Below are positions 53,458-64,000 of a DNA stretch of 64,000 nucleotides, piece by piece. The translations under genes and the position numbers were made by a program. The notes beneath the pieces are model-generated. The model was not told the DNA's origin and did no database searches. It was given only the letters and a program-made list of their open reading frames with translations. Origin of the DNA: Heligmosomoides polygyrus polygyrus (taxonomy: Eukaryota > Nematoda > Chromadorea > Rhabditida > Heligmosomidae). Where the stretch lies: positions 84,858,408 to 84,922,407 of the forward strand of contig OX377202.1 of assembly GCA_947396885.1 (NCBI GenBank), read 5' to 3'. Position 1 is the first letter of the stretch. Each line of letters opens with the position of its first letter.

Positions 53458-54785
53458 TATTTTTGGAGAATCTCTAGTCAAAAGTGTTAGGCTTAGTCTC
53501 AGAATGGTGCCCAGTTCGAGTTGAAAAGTGTCCAATTCGACGTAAAAATGGTGTAATTCTACACCATTATTCACCCACCACTCCAATCTTGTGAATTACG
53601 GGCAATGCTTCAATTTCTACCCTTTATCCACACAACCGTGGGTAAAGTAACTTATGATTCCGGCCTCGGGATTCTTCCCCCCTACGCTCTATCGTCCTAA
53701 ATAAGCACCCAACTCTTGTCAATGTTAACCGTTTCAGTAAAGGCAAAAACCCACTTGACATAGATTTTCCAACGAAATTCACGTCCAACAATTTTTTCGT
53801 GGATTGTTAAAGTTTTCTAAAAAAAACTACAAAGCATCATTTCTACATTTTCGGGTAGTTGTTTGAATAAGGATTATCCTTCAAAAAATTTCCTTGATGT
53901 CCAAGAAATTATATCTATCAGCTAGAAGTTGATCTCGGGCGCCAAAACTCAGGAACCAGTTTCACAGAACAACTACCAGCTAGACATAATAATCGAGTCA
54001 AGGTTGGGTTTGGCCCGGAACAACAGACGCACTCATCTTTCGTACATGTAGCGAATGTGAGCAGCATTGGGAGTGGGGAGCGCTCCACGCAATCATGATC
54101 AATTAGACCACCGACCAAACACATGCCAGCCAATTCGGATACCGACCCTACACACCCCTCTCTGAATGCGGCGTCCATTCGATGTGGCCTGATTGGCTGG
54201 GGCATTCCTACCTCCTAATGCTGCCCACCTTCGCGACATTTAACTTTTTTTTGGACGATGAACCTACAGACACACTTGACACAGATTTTCCAGCAAAAAT
54301 CATGAACAGCAGGAATATGCAGGACACTTAAGGGGTCACCTATTAGGTCGAACGCGTAATTCTAGAATAACCTTAACAAGACTGTCACCTTCTCTTTTCG
54401 TGGAGGTTCGACACCTAAATCGATTCAAAGGTTCCGGTCCCCAACAGGGCAACAAGACCATTTATCTTTCCGTAGTTAGTGGAGCTCCGGACCTCTCTGG
54501 GAATCAGCCCAATTGTCTATTGCCTGGCCTGTGCTAGTTTCGTTAGACGGATCTGTTCAATACACTCCCTTTACATTCCATGCGAGTATTACAGAATCCG
54601 ATGCAAGTGCGAGGCCCATCCCACAAAGGGATTGTTTAACGTAGATCATAACATTTTATGTCGATCCCAGCCTTCTATAGAAATTTTTTACAAGGGAAGC
54701 TTTGTGGAGCTTATAGGATGAAGCATCACCGATCAACCGTATTAAAAAACAAGAATACGAAGAATGAAAGCTCTGGATAATCATC
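53458..54785. other. Intergenic, no gene supported; SINE scrap near 54580
   Basis: 54575-54645 has CATGCGAGTATTACAGAATC and GAGGCCCATCCCACAAAGGG, like a worn SINE 3' end in plus sense. Otherwise no feature is seen. The phrase ACACTTGACA.AGATTTTCC. appears at 53750 and 54273, a short direct repeat. Confidence 0.4.
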
Positions 54786-54789
54786 TGCT

Positions 54790-55065
54790 TTTAGAATGCG
54801 CCGCGCATTCAACTTCTACGGAATATCATGTGATGCAATAGGAATGCGTGACAATAGGAACGCGTACTTGGCCATACAATGACTTCGATTGCCAGTCGAT
54901 GAACAAATCAGCGCTTTATCCTTCCAGACAGGTTGGCACCAATTCACAGACCCTTAAGGGATGGAAGGCGTGGTTAGCCTAGGTGGGAACTCCGAACCAC
55001 GAAACTGGAATCAGGTGCTTGCGACAACCGGCACCTTCTCTGTCTGCGCTACCGCGTGCCCATTC
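54790..55065 (-). mobile_element. tRNA-derived SINE
   Basis: The 3' side GAATGCGCCGCGCATTCAAC, the body GGCCATACAATGACTT, and GGTGGGAACTCCGAACCACG (B-box inverse) are followed by TGTCTGCGCTACCGCGTGCC (A-box inverse). Diverged by roughly 15% from the reference copy by eye. Confidence 0.7.
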
Positions 55066-55069
55066 GTAC

Positions 55070-56080
55070 AATTCGTTCGAGCTTTCAGTCAAAATCAAGA
55101 AACTTATAATAGTTAGAAGGGTACGTTGCTTTGCCTCAGTATGTCATCTCCTGAACTTGCCGGGAGCTCAAGGTGATTCGACGTTACAAAAAGGTCTCAG
55201 ATTAAAAAAGGAAAGCAATGGTACGATAAGAAAGAAGATGTTCAACTAGTACTTAACTTCTGTCTCCCCTCAACTAGAATAGACGATTCATGTCGCGAAT
55301 GTGAACAGCACTAGAAGCATTGGAACCGCGAAAGCGCTAGCCAATCAGGTCGCATCTAGTGGGCGTGCCAATCAAAGGGAATGAGTGTTATGATTGGCTA
55401 GTGAATGTTCGGTCAATGCTCTGACTGCTTATGATTGGCTGATGTCTTCCCTTCTTCCAATGCTGCACACATTTGCGACGTAGACGGGCGCACTAATCTC
55501 AAACTGCGAGAGCGGCTCAAAATCGAGCTTTGACATGGAACAGAATTATGTAAGAAGCCAAGAAGACGACGACAAAGAGAATCAGAGAAATCAGAATGGA
55601 ACCGAACAGGTCTAACATCCCATCCTCGTCCGCAAGAATACAAGGTTCTAAAGGAAAACGAGAAGAACAGGTTGCTAGACTAGTCTGAATGAATCGTTTG
55701 TCTTCTAGAAGAAACGCACTTCTACCGTAGTAGACTGACATACGGAATTTGTTGGTGACACGCAACACTTCGTTGAAAACGCTATGTTGCTAGGCGAGTT
55801 CTGCGTTCTAGCAACTACTGCCATTTCGCAAGAGCGCGTTCATCGAAGTACATCTGATGGTGGCTGGTTCAGCAACGACACCTGTACACCTATAATTCCA
55901 TTAATAAGCATCTCCATGTGCTATGTGAACACGCAACCGTGCGCAATCGTTTCTGCACCGCTATATGGGCTGAAGAAATAGATGACGTATATTCAGCCAC
56001 TAAAAGTGCGCTATCGTCTAGCCAAACGAATCAGGGCTCTTGAAAACACAGGTGACGGATAGGGATAAAGTACAGCGCAG
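55070..56080. other. Unresolved interval with one coding-like frame
   Basis: The minus frame 55515-55790 ends in a hydrophobic helix (GSILISLILFVVVFLASYII) and a short basic tail with a stop. It could be the last exon of a membrane protein, with CTCGCCTAG as acceptor. The opposite-strand frame 55784-55981 also looks protein-like (GGWFSNDTCTPIIPL). I cannot confirm either; no known family is evident. Confidence 0.3.
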
Positions 56081-56084
56081 CGTT

Positions 56085-56340
56085 TATAAATCTTTTTGTG
56101 GAATACGCCAGCATTCTATGTACTTCTGTTGGATATCGTGGAGGCAATTAGCATTTCTTGGTAAATACAATGACTTGCGGTCTCCAACCGATGGAGAAGT
56201 CACTGTTTTGTTCTTCACAGACAAGTCCAGTGCCAATTAACCGCCGGGATGGAAGGCTTGCTTGGCATGGGCAGGAAGTCCGAACCAACAGTCCGGTGTA
56301 TGCGACATCCGGCGCCGGATCTGTCTTAACCGGAGGACAT
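56085..56340 (-). mobile_element. SINE, diverged
   Basis: ATACGCCAGCATTCTATGTA, AATACAATGACTTGCGGTC and GGGCAGGAAGTCCGAACCAA are recognisable SINE body and B-box-inverse blocks. The head is poorly preserved. Confidence 0.6.
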
Positions 56341-57130
56341 ACAGTGATTTGCGCCTCAAATTACAAAGTTTCTACGACAGCCTAAGCTGCTGCCCCATGA
56401 CACGAGAACTCTCTTTTCAATTTAGGGAATATTTATTTACTTACTTATTTGTTCTACGTTAACTAAATAACGCGCCGAAAGCACCCTTTTAACACAATAT
56501 AACAGCGCCATGCAAAAATTGTAATACAGCTAGCTAAAAAAAGCAACTCGTTTCTAAAAAAGCACACAAAATATTTACCTAAACTCCTGTGATAATTGGA
56601 TTGATTAGCCAGTGTGAAAGTATCAGCAGATGCTTTATTTTTCCTTCCTCCCTTCCTTTCTCTATAACTTTTCCACCTTTTTTACAAACGAGGAAATTGA
56701 AGAGAAGGAATATAATAATATAATAAAATATAATAAACCTATAATAGATACAGTTGTGTGGCATGGGATAACGTCCGCACCTGGCACACTACGGTTGCCA
56801 TCTCTGACTAGAATAGATCCCAGACCCTCCTCAGACTGCGCTACCTGACGCCCAAATACGTACACTCATGAGGAGATAGAAATTGGTAAAAAGAGCAGAA
56901 CAAAAATGTGAGCAACTTTATCGAGAAGGACCTGTACCAAAATTATTTCAGTACATTCCACTATTACCTCGTAGAATATCTAGAGAGAAAATGCAGATTT
57001 ATATTGTTCTATATCTCATGAATTGAGCAGTTTTTCCCACATCGGACCAGAAAAATCTGGGTTGAAGTGGGTTCGAAATTAGTAGGAAAGGAGCCCGACT
57101 CCATTCCGATGATTTTCCTTACATAATATT
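56341..57130. other. Intergenic, AT-rich, no gene seen
   Basis: Apart from the SINE head fragment at 56815, no feature is supported. Confidence 0.35.
56815..56862 (-). mobile_element. SINE head fragment
   Basis: Only the inverse A-box region remains (CCTCCTCAGACTGCGCTACC). Confidence 0.5.
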
Positions 57131-57131
57131 A

Positions 57132-57597
57132 GGTCGTTGCATATGAAATGGCTGATTTTGCTACCTCAATTTCTGCTCGATTTTTCATGGCTAAGAGTGT
57201 TCCTATTTCAGGCACTCTATGCAGTTTCTGAAAGCACAGAATCTCAGATTTCTTGCAGTTTACAGCCTTCGTGAGGTAGCTGTTTCTTGCCAAGTTTTTG
57301 ACGTCGTTTTTACAGTTGGTAGTGGTATTCGAGTGCTCTACTTATGTGAATGGAAAAGTGGACACAATGCGGCGGCCGCAACTCGCCACATCAACGCTGC
57401 ATTTGGGGAGGTTTTTTTTGGAGGAGGGAGCGCACAATTGTCACTGGTTCGAAGGGCTTCGATCCAGAGATGAAAAGCTCGAATATGAAGACCGAGGTAG
57501 GTCGCCATCACTCCTATTCGACGAACAACTCGAAGCCACGGTGGGAGCGCATCCGCGTCAAACTCTGAGGGAGCTGGCTCAGCATTTCGGCGCTGCT
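57132..57597 (+). mobile_element. Truncated mariner (copy C)
   Basis: The left TIR GGTCGTTGCATATGAAATGG follows TA at 57130-57131. The shared leader and transposase N-terminus follow on the plus strand (FRSRDEKLEYEDRGRSPSLL-like text at 57460-57520, then LRELAQHFGA). Similarity to copies A and B stops at about 57597, inside the second helix-turn-helix. The 3' remainder is absent. Confidence 0.8.
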
Positions 57598-57619
57598 CCT
57601 TCGTCCTGCTTACGTTTAT

Positions 57620-58873
57620 GTTTTGTTTTTGCATAGCATTATAGACCACCCAAATGAGGATGTCTTGCTCTACAGGAAAATGTGCAGGGCTCTCTGTTTG
57701 CTTTGATTTCCGTGAATTTCCATGCCGTTAAGGTGGAATTGCAGGAAAACGAATTATTTTAAGGTGGAATTTCAAGAGAACGAATTATTTTTGTAAATAG
57801 CTCTTATTCTTCGGTTAATGGTTTTTGCACAGTGTCCTATGAACATTATGAACCACGCTTTCACAAAACCGATTCATCTTCTGTGTGCTATCCTGTTGCA
57901 TCACTTAATTGGCCTACCAACAATATCCAACAATATGGATGCTTCAACCCTGTATATTTGTGGCATAATTATGAGTCAGATACGGAATTGTAGCAGACTG
58001 ATGCTGGTTTTCACTTGAATATCAGTAATGCCATCACGCCTCACCCACTACTCCTTTAGCGGTACTACGTAACCACACCTTATTGTGCTGTGGATTTCAC
58101 AGTTGTCGATTTCACGATTTTAAATGGAGGCACTGCAAAGGGAAACGACATCACGATTTCTACTGTTTGATAGCGTAGGTATTCAAAGTACGTTTTAGTT
58201 TTTCACCTTTCTGCTTGTTTGTAAGATCGTTTGTTGGTCCTTCCTTTCGTACCTTGTTATGGAGCTGCTTACTTCTTGTTGTTTTCCTTTTTTGTTTCAG
58301 AACTGAATCTGTTTATCTTTTGGCCTTACATTATGACGTGCACAATGTTATGCGCACCTTTGAATGCAATAAATAAATAAATATGCTCTTCAGATGAGAA
58401 AGTTCCGTTCTAATAGAAAACATGTTCAATTTTTTCGCATTTCGAGTGTTTCGTTCTACTATAATGTATCTTTTGGTTTTGGTCATTTTGAAGTTCGCTA
58501 ATCCTCAGGTCATCAAAGCAGAGTGAAAAGCTAATCAAAAAGAAGGAGCTGTTGGTAAAAATACATGCCTTTTCTCTAGACTTTTTATCGCCACTGAAAA
58601 TTAAAGATCAAAGTGAACAAAAACCCAACATATATTCTTGTAGAGAATCCTCTTTTGAATAGTATATGGCGTTGTCGGCGGAGTTCATTTTCAGATTTTG
58701 GCTTTCCACTCCAATGACCTAAAAACTGACAAAAATTGAAATGAAAAAAAAAACTTCCTAATAGAGCAAAGAGCATTACCTACCGACTAGTATATAACAT
58801 TATGCAAAAAAAACTTTCAACGAAATCCAGAAACAGAATCTTAAAAAACGGCGCAGACTTAGTTTCTATCTAA
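57620..58873. mobile_element. Degenerate foldback element related to the intron MITE
   Basis: TTTTTGCATAGCATTATA near 57626 pairs with TATAACATTATGCAAAAA near 58790. 58615-58660 (inverse TCTACAAGAATATATG) and 58730-58870 (AAAAAACGGCGCAGACTTAG) resemble the arm and right end of the element at 17758-18750. Arms are diverged and the ends are not clean. 58290-58385 has an AATAAATAAATAAATATG tail-like run also seen near 2895. Confidence 0.5.
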
Positions 58874-58984
58874 TACTAATGTGGGTGCAACCCCAATAAA
58901 GGGGAGGGGTGCGCAATTGAATAGTAGTTAAAATGGAATCACATGCAACATATAATCACACAGAACGTGAGACAGCCACTAGGA

Positions 58985-59283
58985 CAAAGGATAAGGATAA
59001 AGGACGGCGTTACTCAATCCCTTTTGGGATGCGCCAGCGCATTCTACTTATACGGGATGTCGTGGAGGTGAATTGAATGCGTATTTGGCCATACAATGAC
59101 TTGCGAGGGCCAGCCGATGAAAAGTCAGCGCTTTACCCTTCGCAGACAAGTCTGGTACCACTTCATCGACCCCGGAGAGATGGAAGGCTTGGTTGGCCTG
59201 GACGGGGAATTCGAAGCACGAGCCTGGTATCGGGTGCAGGCGACAGCCAGCGCCTCCGCCGAAAGCGCTCCATGCGCTCTAGA
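58985..59283 (-). mobile_element. tRNA-derived SINE, complete
   Basis: The tail AAAGGATAAGGATAAAGGAC and GGCGTTACTCAATCCCTTTT body are almost identical to the reference copy. The inverse B-box (GGGGAATTCGAAGC) and a weakened A-box region (CCGAAAGCGCTCC) follow. Confidence 0.8.
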
Positions 59284-59681
59284 GGAGGTACGTCGAAAAT
59301 TGTCGTGCCTAGGGCTAAGAAAAATTGCAGGGTGCACTTCTCTATTATCAGAGAACTTCCATCGTACCTAGCAGTCATAGCAGAAAAGGAGCAATTGCAG
59401 TGAGTATAAATGCATTCATGAAAGTAAAGACAATATTCTGCAGCCATGCCGGCGTTTTCGTTCTTCCTGTTCTCCTTCACCTTCCTTCATGTTTCTTTCC
59501 AATTAGTTGTTTTACAATTTCTAATACGTTTATCCTTTATTGTAATTGTTATGCTAGTGTTCGTTTTATGTTCGTGGAGTTGCACAGCGTACAGTTCTAT
59601 TCTTATTCTATTCCTGAGTTGTTGGTTGTTCCACATGGTGTATCCGTGTGATTGACAAACAAAAAAACAAACAAACCAACA
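59284..59681. other. Between two SINEs; no gene supported
   Basis: A plus frame rich in hydrophobic residues (59446-59655) could read as a membrane segment, but it has no context. No other feature is seen. Confidence 0.3.
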
Positions 59682-59868
59682 GTGAATTGCGGTGGCCAGC
59701 CGATGAACAAGTCAGCGCTTTATCCTTTCCAGAGAAGTCTGGTACCAACTCACCAACCTCTGAGGGATTGAAAGCCTGGTTGGCTTAGGCGGCGAATCCG
59801 AATTAGGAGCATGGTGTCGGATGCATGCGACAGCCGACACCTCTTCCGAATGCGCTATGCGCATCCCT
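59682..59868 (-). mobile_element. SINE, 5' two-thirds
   Basis: It runs from GAATTGCGGTGGCCAGCC to CCGAATGCGCTATGCGC. The 3' body and tail are missing, and it is abutted by an AAACAAAAAAACAAACAAAC run on the truncated side. Confidence 0.7.
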
Positions 59869-60062
59869 ATTGACTTTAGCCGAAGAAGAGTTTAAACAGC
59901 AAGAATCCATTGAACTAGGATCGTGGCGATGTCCGTTCCTCCACGTGGTGCCACTGGAAACTACTCGCTCTGCGAGTTAAGCCGAACACGGACACTCGAT
60001 TGTAGGCGACAGGCCCTTGTTACAGGCCGGCCTACGAAGACCCATGTCACATCACATGGTTC

Positions 60063-60512
60063 ATGACATTGCAAGTTTTTCGTGATAGTGCTACGGCGTC
60101 CGCGGGAGCCGACGCGCACTCGCAGAGCCCGGCGAGTGTGAGAAGTATGCGAGGGTCCCTGATGCGAGGACGGCATCGGGGGGCAACTGAGCTAGTCCGA
60201 AAGTCCCGTAACGTAGGCAGGACCCGCGTAGCAACGCTGAATGTGGGTACGTTGACGGGCCGCTCGTGCGAGTTGGTTGAAGCACTGGAGCGTAGAAGAG
60301 TTGATTTCTGTGCGGTGCAGCAGACGAGGTGGTCCTGCCGCAAGTCAAGAGACATAGGACGTGGCTTCAAGGCCGTTCTATGTGGAAGTCCAAGGACCAC
60401 CAGTGGTGTCGGAATAATCGTCTCCGAACGACTTCGTGACTCGATTGTAAGCGTTGAGCGCTTTGGCGATCGGTTGATGAAGATCGTTGTCGCCGCTAAG
60501 GAGCGACATTGA
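60063..60512 (+). pseudogene. LINE endonuclease fragment (craniofacial-development-2-like)
   Basis: A 149-codon frame contains TRVATLNVGTLTGRSCELVE, RRRVDFCAVQQTRW and TSGVGIIVSERLRDSIVSVE, the first half of an endonuclease-type domain as found in RTE-like LINEs (often annotated as craniofacial development protein 2). Q-Q-T replaces the usual Q-E-T, so the catalytic Glu is lost. The frame ends after VVAAKERH, followed by AATGAATAAAG. It belongs to a different LINE family from that at 24-27 kb. Confidence 0.75.
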
Positions 60513-60674
60513 ACTAGGATAATAGAACTGATAATGAATAAAGTTTTCTAAAAGTTATTTAAACCTTTTGTCAAAATCGAGGTCATCTGACTCTCGAAGA
60601 AGCCCAGGGGATGGGGTTGGGTACGCAAATAGGAGGAGGAGTAGGACACAGGTCCCGTTATAAGCTGGACCTCC

Positions 60675-60930
60675 TTCTTTGGGATTGGGCAGCGCGACAG
60701 GAGGTACACCCGCCCCCTGCTGGGGGCGTGGCGTCAGGTGGTACACCGCTGTTCTGCGGACCGGAAACTTTTGTTTTGCGTGCCAAAAGTTTCGTAGGGC
60801 AGCCTTTAGACTCTTGGTGAAGCCTTGGGGGTTCAGGGTGGGTGAGCAAGGGGGATGAGAGGAAGATCGCACGCCCCCAGCAGGGGTGGGTGTACCTCCT
60901 GACCGCCCCCCTTGGGATTGCACTCTAATG
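60675..60930. mobile_element. Inverted-repeat MITE-like element
   Basis: TTTGGGATTGGGCAGCGCGA, AGGAGGTACACCCGCCCC and TGCTGGGGGCGTG on the left are inverted at 60867-60930 (CACGCCCCCAGCA, GTGGGTGTACCTCC, TTGGGATTGC inverse). The loop of about 140 bp has no coding. Confidence 0.65.
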
Positions 60931-61863
60931 TGGTAAGAAAGATGTGGTGGTTTCCGAACGCAAGATAAATCCATTACCAAGAAACCGCTTATGGCTACTT
61001 GGGTAGCTAATCTTCACAAAGAGCCTCCACTCCAGTCGTAGACTGACAAGGATAATTAATTAATAACGAGTACAGTTTCGTTTTCATATTTGATTGTGTG
61101 ACCTACGCAAGACGCATATTGGATGAAACCAAAAGGCGATCGCCATACATAACGATTTCCTTGGAGAAACGAGTGACACAAAGAGCTCGCACAGCACATA
61201 GTGGACGGAAATGAAAGAAGAATGGGGTTGAGATCGTCGAGAGGCGTCGAAAAGGGACGGTGAAAGTTGCACTGACCGGCCAGAGCAGAAGAGTTCGGCT
61301 TTTCAAAGCAGATCAACGCCCGACGCAATTACTAAAACATCTCCACGAAGGTCATCTAGGTGACCTGATGAGCTAAGCACTGATTAGCTGCGATAACAGA
61401 ACTGCACGATACCTTCAGCGCAGCGCTCTGTGTTGGAAAAGAGACTCAGCTCGTAGAAACATTTCCGAAGCACCGCCTTTGTGTAGGCAGGCCTGGCCGC
61501 CAATCTGCCGGCTGGCGAGAAGGAGTCGATTCTCCTAGGGCAACGCCGTCCCCTTCTATGGGCTCCTACGTCGGCCAGAAAACCGATCTCGACGGCCAGT
61601 GGAGGTTGGAGCCACAAAAAGTAATTTATTGTCCCAAGGGTCGCACGGTGAGCTTCATACAGCATCATTGCCCTTCCAGATAGGAAGCTATTTCTCCGTT
61701 GATTCGACTAGGGCCCTTAGAAGGTCGTGGACGTAGCGTGTTCCGCGGTTCACAAGCAATGACTTTTCTTTCTAAGCTTATGTTAATTTTTTGGAGGCCT
61801 TTCGTTGGCTTGTTGATTATTTACTATCATTAGTGCAAACATAAGCTTTCTCTACAAAGAGGA
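60931..61863. other. Intergenic, no gene supported
   Basis: No recognisable domain. Overlapping frames at 61056-61328 and 61384-61668 show no family signature. Confidence 0.3.
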
Positions 61864-62150
61864 TAAAAAAAGGTAACGGATGAAGGACGGCGTCACTTAA
61901 TCCCTTTAAGGGATGCGCCACGCATTCCACTTCTATGGGATATCGAGGAGCCGATCTGAATGCGTATTTCGTCATACTCGCGGTGGCCAGACGACAGGCA
62001 AGTCAGCGGTTCATCCTTCCCAGACACGTCATATGCAAATTCCCCGACCCTGGAGGCGTGGAAGGCTAGGTTTGCCTGGGAAAAATCCGAACCAGGAACT
62101 TTGCATCGGGTGCACTCGACAGCCAGCATCTCTTCTGACCGCGTTACACC
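61864..62150 (-). mobile_element. tRNA-derived SINE, diverged
   Basis: GGTAACGGATGAAGGACGGC tail side, GGGATGCGCCACGCATTCCA body, GAAAAATCCGAACCAGGAAC (B-box inverse) and a decayed head at 62135-62150. Confidence 0.75.
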
Positions 62151-62156
62151 TGCCCA

Positions 62157-62222
62157 TAGCCCAAATACGAATTCAAATTGCCTGCACTATAAGAACAGTT
62201 CATGGCGCATTCCACAAAGAGG
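62157..62222 (+). mobile_element. SINE 3' fragment
   Basis: GCCCAAATACGAATTCAAAT and CATGGCGCATTCCACAAAGA in plus sense, directly beside the minus-strand SINE. A head-to-head pair. Confidence 0.6.
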
Positions 62223-63500
62223 CTAGTTAACTTCTACCTTTATTCTTCGCCTTTTATTTTACCTATCCAGCTGACTTGTATGCCTCACGGGAGTGAGGAG
62301 ACACGCGAGTGTGGCGTCTACTCAGTCCAGTCGCATGCCAGAGTGACCCAGAGGGCTGTCCTTGTGGAATCAGAAATTTAGGCCGGAATTTTTTTTTCTG
62401 AAGGAATGTGACCAAAGCCTCTAATACTGAACTACTTTCTTCTTCTTGTGCACGGTGGTTTAAGCTCTCAGAACGATGTTTTGTTACGATCAAAAGTCTA
62501 CCGCCAATCTCCTGCTGACCAGGCAGGAATGTTCTATGCTATGACGCCACCGATGCCAGCCGCTTAAGGTTTAAAGGGGCTGAATTGAATCGAAGGTGGT
62601 TTCAGCGAACTATGACTGTTGACGGTTTTAAAAGCTGAAGTTTGATAACGGGCGCTAACTCACATGAAAGTTAGGTTTATAAATGCAACGAAATTCACCT
62701 GTAAAAGTGGCAATTGCTTGGATAATCGGAAAGGTTTCTCTGCTTTACCTAATCCTTCAGCAGACTGAATTTCTTGGTCTGATAAGTGATAGTTATTGGC
62801 AGCAAATTCCACTGCTAGTTTTTTTTAGATTCAGCGCTACGGTCACCGGCTAAACGTCAGTGAGCTCGATAACGGAGCCACATTACTACCACACACATGC
62901 ACTCTTATATCTTTTATTCAATCTTCCAATTTTAAAGAGTAAACCGCTGCAGGCGAGAACAGTGAGAAGTGTAGATATCGATTAGTGAGCATGGGAACAT
63001 GCGACACTCACTGAGACACACAAGCACGAAATTACAATGTAATCTGGCGGCGGCGTCGAGCAGTTTGCCATGGTGATGTGCCTCTCGGCGCCGCACAGCT
63101 GAAGTGAAGGTAGTCCTAGTAGAGAGCAAGGTTCGCCAAATGATGCCCTTTCGGCTTATTCGAATAGAGGTGACACATTTGATTTGAAACAAATGAAGGT
63201 GACAAGCGCGTGCTCCGCTCTGTAGTAAGCATTCTGCTTCAAGGATGTACATAGTAAACGGTTTCTCTTTAATACTAGCCAACTGAATAATCTAAATAAA
63301 CCACTCATTATGTTAGATTTCGTCGTAGCACTGGACCAACTAATAGAACAAAAAAAACCGGAAAACAGGTCCTTTATAGCTTGTTTCCAGATGAATTTTT
63401 CTACCGAAATGTGGCAAAACCTACTACACATAGACAGTTTGTAAGGAAAGTATCCCGCCATCTGAGCAATATTTTTCAAATTTGTTTCTCTCGTTCGATA
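62223..63500. other. Intergenic, no gene seen
   Basis: No splice-bounded exon or domain. Minus frames at 62932-63521 show no family signature. Confidence 0.35.
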
Positions 63501-63504
63501 CACA

Positions 63505-64000
63505 CAACAGCTAGCAAACATATGATTTGTATATCCCGCTTTTATAGAATTTCTGGGGCTTTGACGAGAAGAAACTCAGCGAGGCATTTTTCAAGTTAAT
63601 CGCTGTCGTCAAATAGTTTCTCCTGAAAATGGTTCGACAACGAAAGAAGCAGATGGTAGTCCGTTGGGACAAGGTCCCGTGAATACGATGGGTAGGCCGG
63701 AACATGCCATCCGAAACACTTTTTTCAGAGTCTCCTTTACAACGTGTGGACGCTGTCGTGAAGGAAGAAGATCTTGCCTTGTTTCCCACGAAGAGCTGCT
63801 CCAACGCTATCCTACTGCCTGCAGTAGACATGACAGTAATGTATGTCTCCCAGTGAATCACTCCTTGTAATTCTCTCAGACACTGGGCATTACCTTTTTT
63901 GGACGAAGTTCCGGTCTGGGCGTGAGAATTACTTCCATACTTCCAACTGAGACTGATCCACGCATTTCGCGTGTGGTTAACCTAGACTACCCTCTTTTGG
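63505..64000 (-). pseudogene. Mariner transposase remnant running off the window
   Basis: Pieced from shifting minus-strand frames: VIHW-like text, KIFFLHDSVHT (second catalytic region with Asp kept), VVKETLKKVFRMA, a P-T-D-Y-H-like block, LSNHFQEKLFDD and SSKPQKFYKSGIY at the end. The order and spacing are those of a mariner catalytic domain. Stops and frameshifts show it is dead. The N-terminal part would lie beyond 64000. Confidence 0.7.

Noticed and set aside
55413..55981. Membrane-protein-like last exon and an overlapping opposite frame
   Set aside because: Plausible composition, but the two strands compete and no family or firm splice signals support either. Left as an unresolved interval.

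Overview
The window looks like a repeat-rich piece of a nematode genome, most likely a strongylid-type (clade V) worm. The reasons are two multi-exon genes with short introns of 55-64 bp and TTTCAG-like acceptors, an acceptor immediately before a start ATG that suggests spliced-leader trans-splicing, and a load of Tc1/mariner, RTE-type LINE, Helitron-like and tRNA-derived SINE copies. The species is an inference. No rRNA, CRISPR, operon or prokaryotic feature was seen. Two 200-N blocks (29426-29625 and 49950-50149) are scaffold gaps.

Host genes are few. (1) A four-exon gene on the minus strand at 17012-18957 encodes a 213-residue Lys/Glu-rich protein; I rebuilt it from splice sites and all three junctions keep frame. 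Its first intron carries a 993-bp hairpin transposon. (2) The 5' part of a doublecortin-domain gene lies on the minus strand at 38935-39356 as three exons, one junction being GC-AG. (3) An orphan terminal exon lies at 13606-13728 on the minus strand. (4) A family of very short signal-peptide ORFs has four copies, at 6.1, 7.7, 8.2 and 53.2 kb.

Layout: 1-5 kb holds SINEs, a long-TIR MITE, a mariner tail and a MITE with 8-bp target duplication. 5-9 kb has the small secreted-peptide copies. 10.6-12.4 kb is a decayed mariner with recognisable TIRs. 14.8-15.6 kb is a GC-rich nest of PIF/Harbinger-like MITEs. 17-19 kb is the Lys/Glu-rich gene. 22.65-34.97 kb is a roughly 12-kb unit bounded by inverted arms of about 1.5 kb; it holds an RTE LINE, a SINE cluster and a mariner split by about 3 kb of other repeats. 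35.95-38.3 kb carries two five-unit arrays of a 42-bp minisatellite. 39-41 kb has the doublecortin exons and another mariner. 41.4-42.85 kb is a Helitron-like element carrying a 41-bp and a 108-bp tandem array. 44.9-51.2 kb is a large inverted duplication interrupted by a gap. 52-64 kb is SINEs, mariner remnants, a LINE endonuclease fragment and further MITEs.

Most ORFs in the window are chance or transposon-derived. The useful structure is nested: SINE inside mariner, MITE inside one palindrome arm with the empty site in the other, and mariner inside an inverted-repeat unit. This nesting gives a relative order of insertions.
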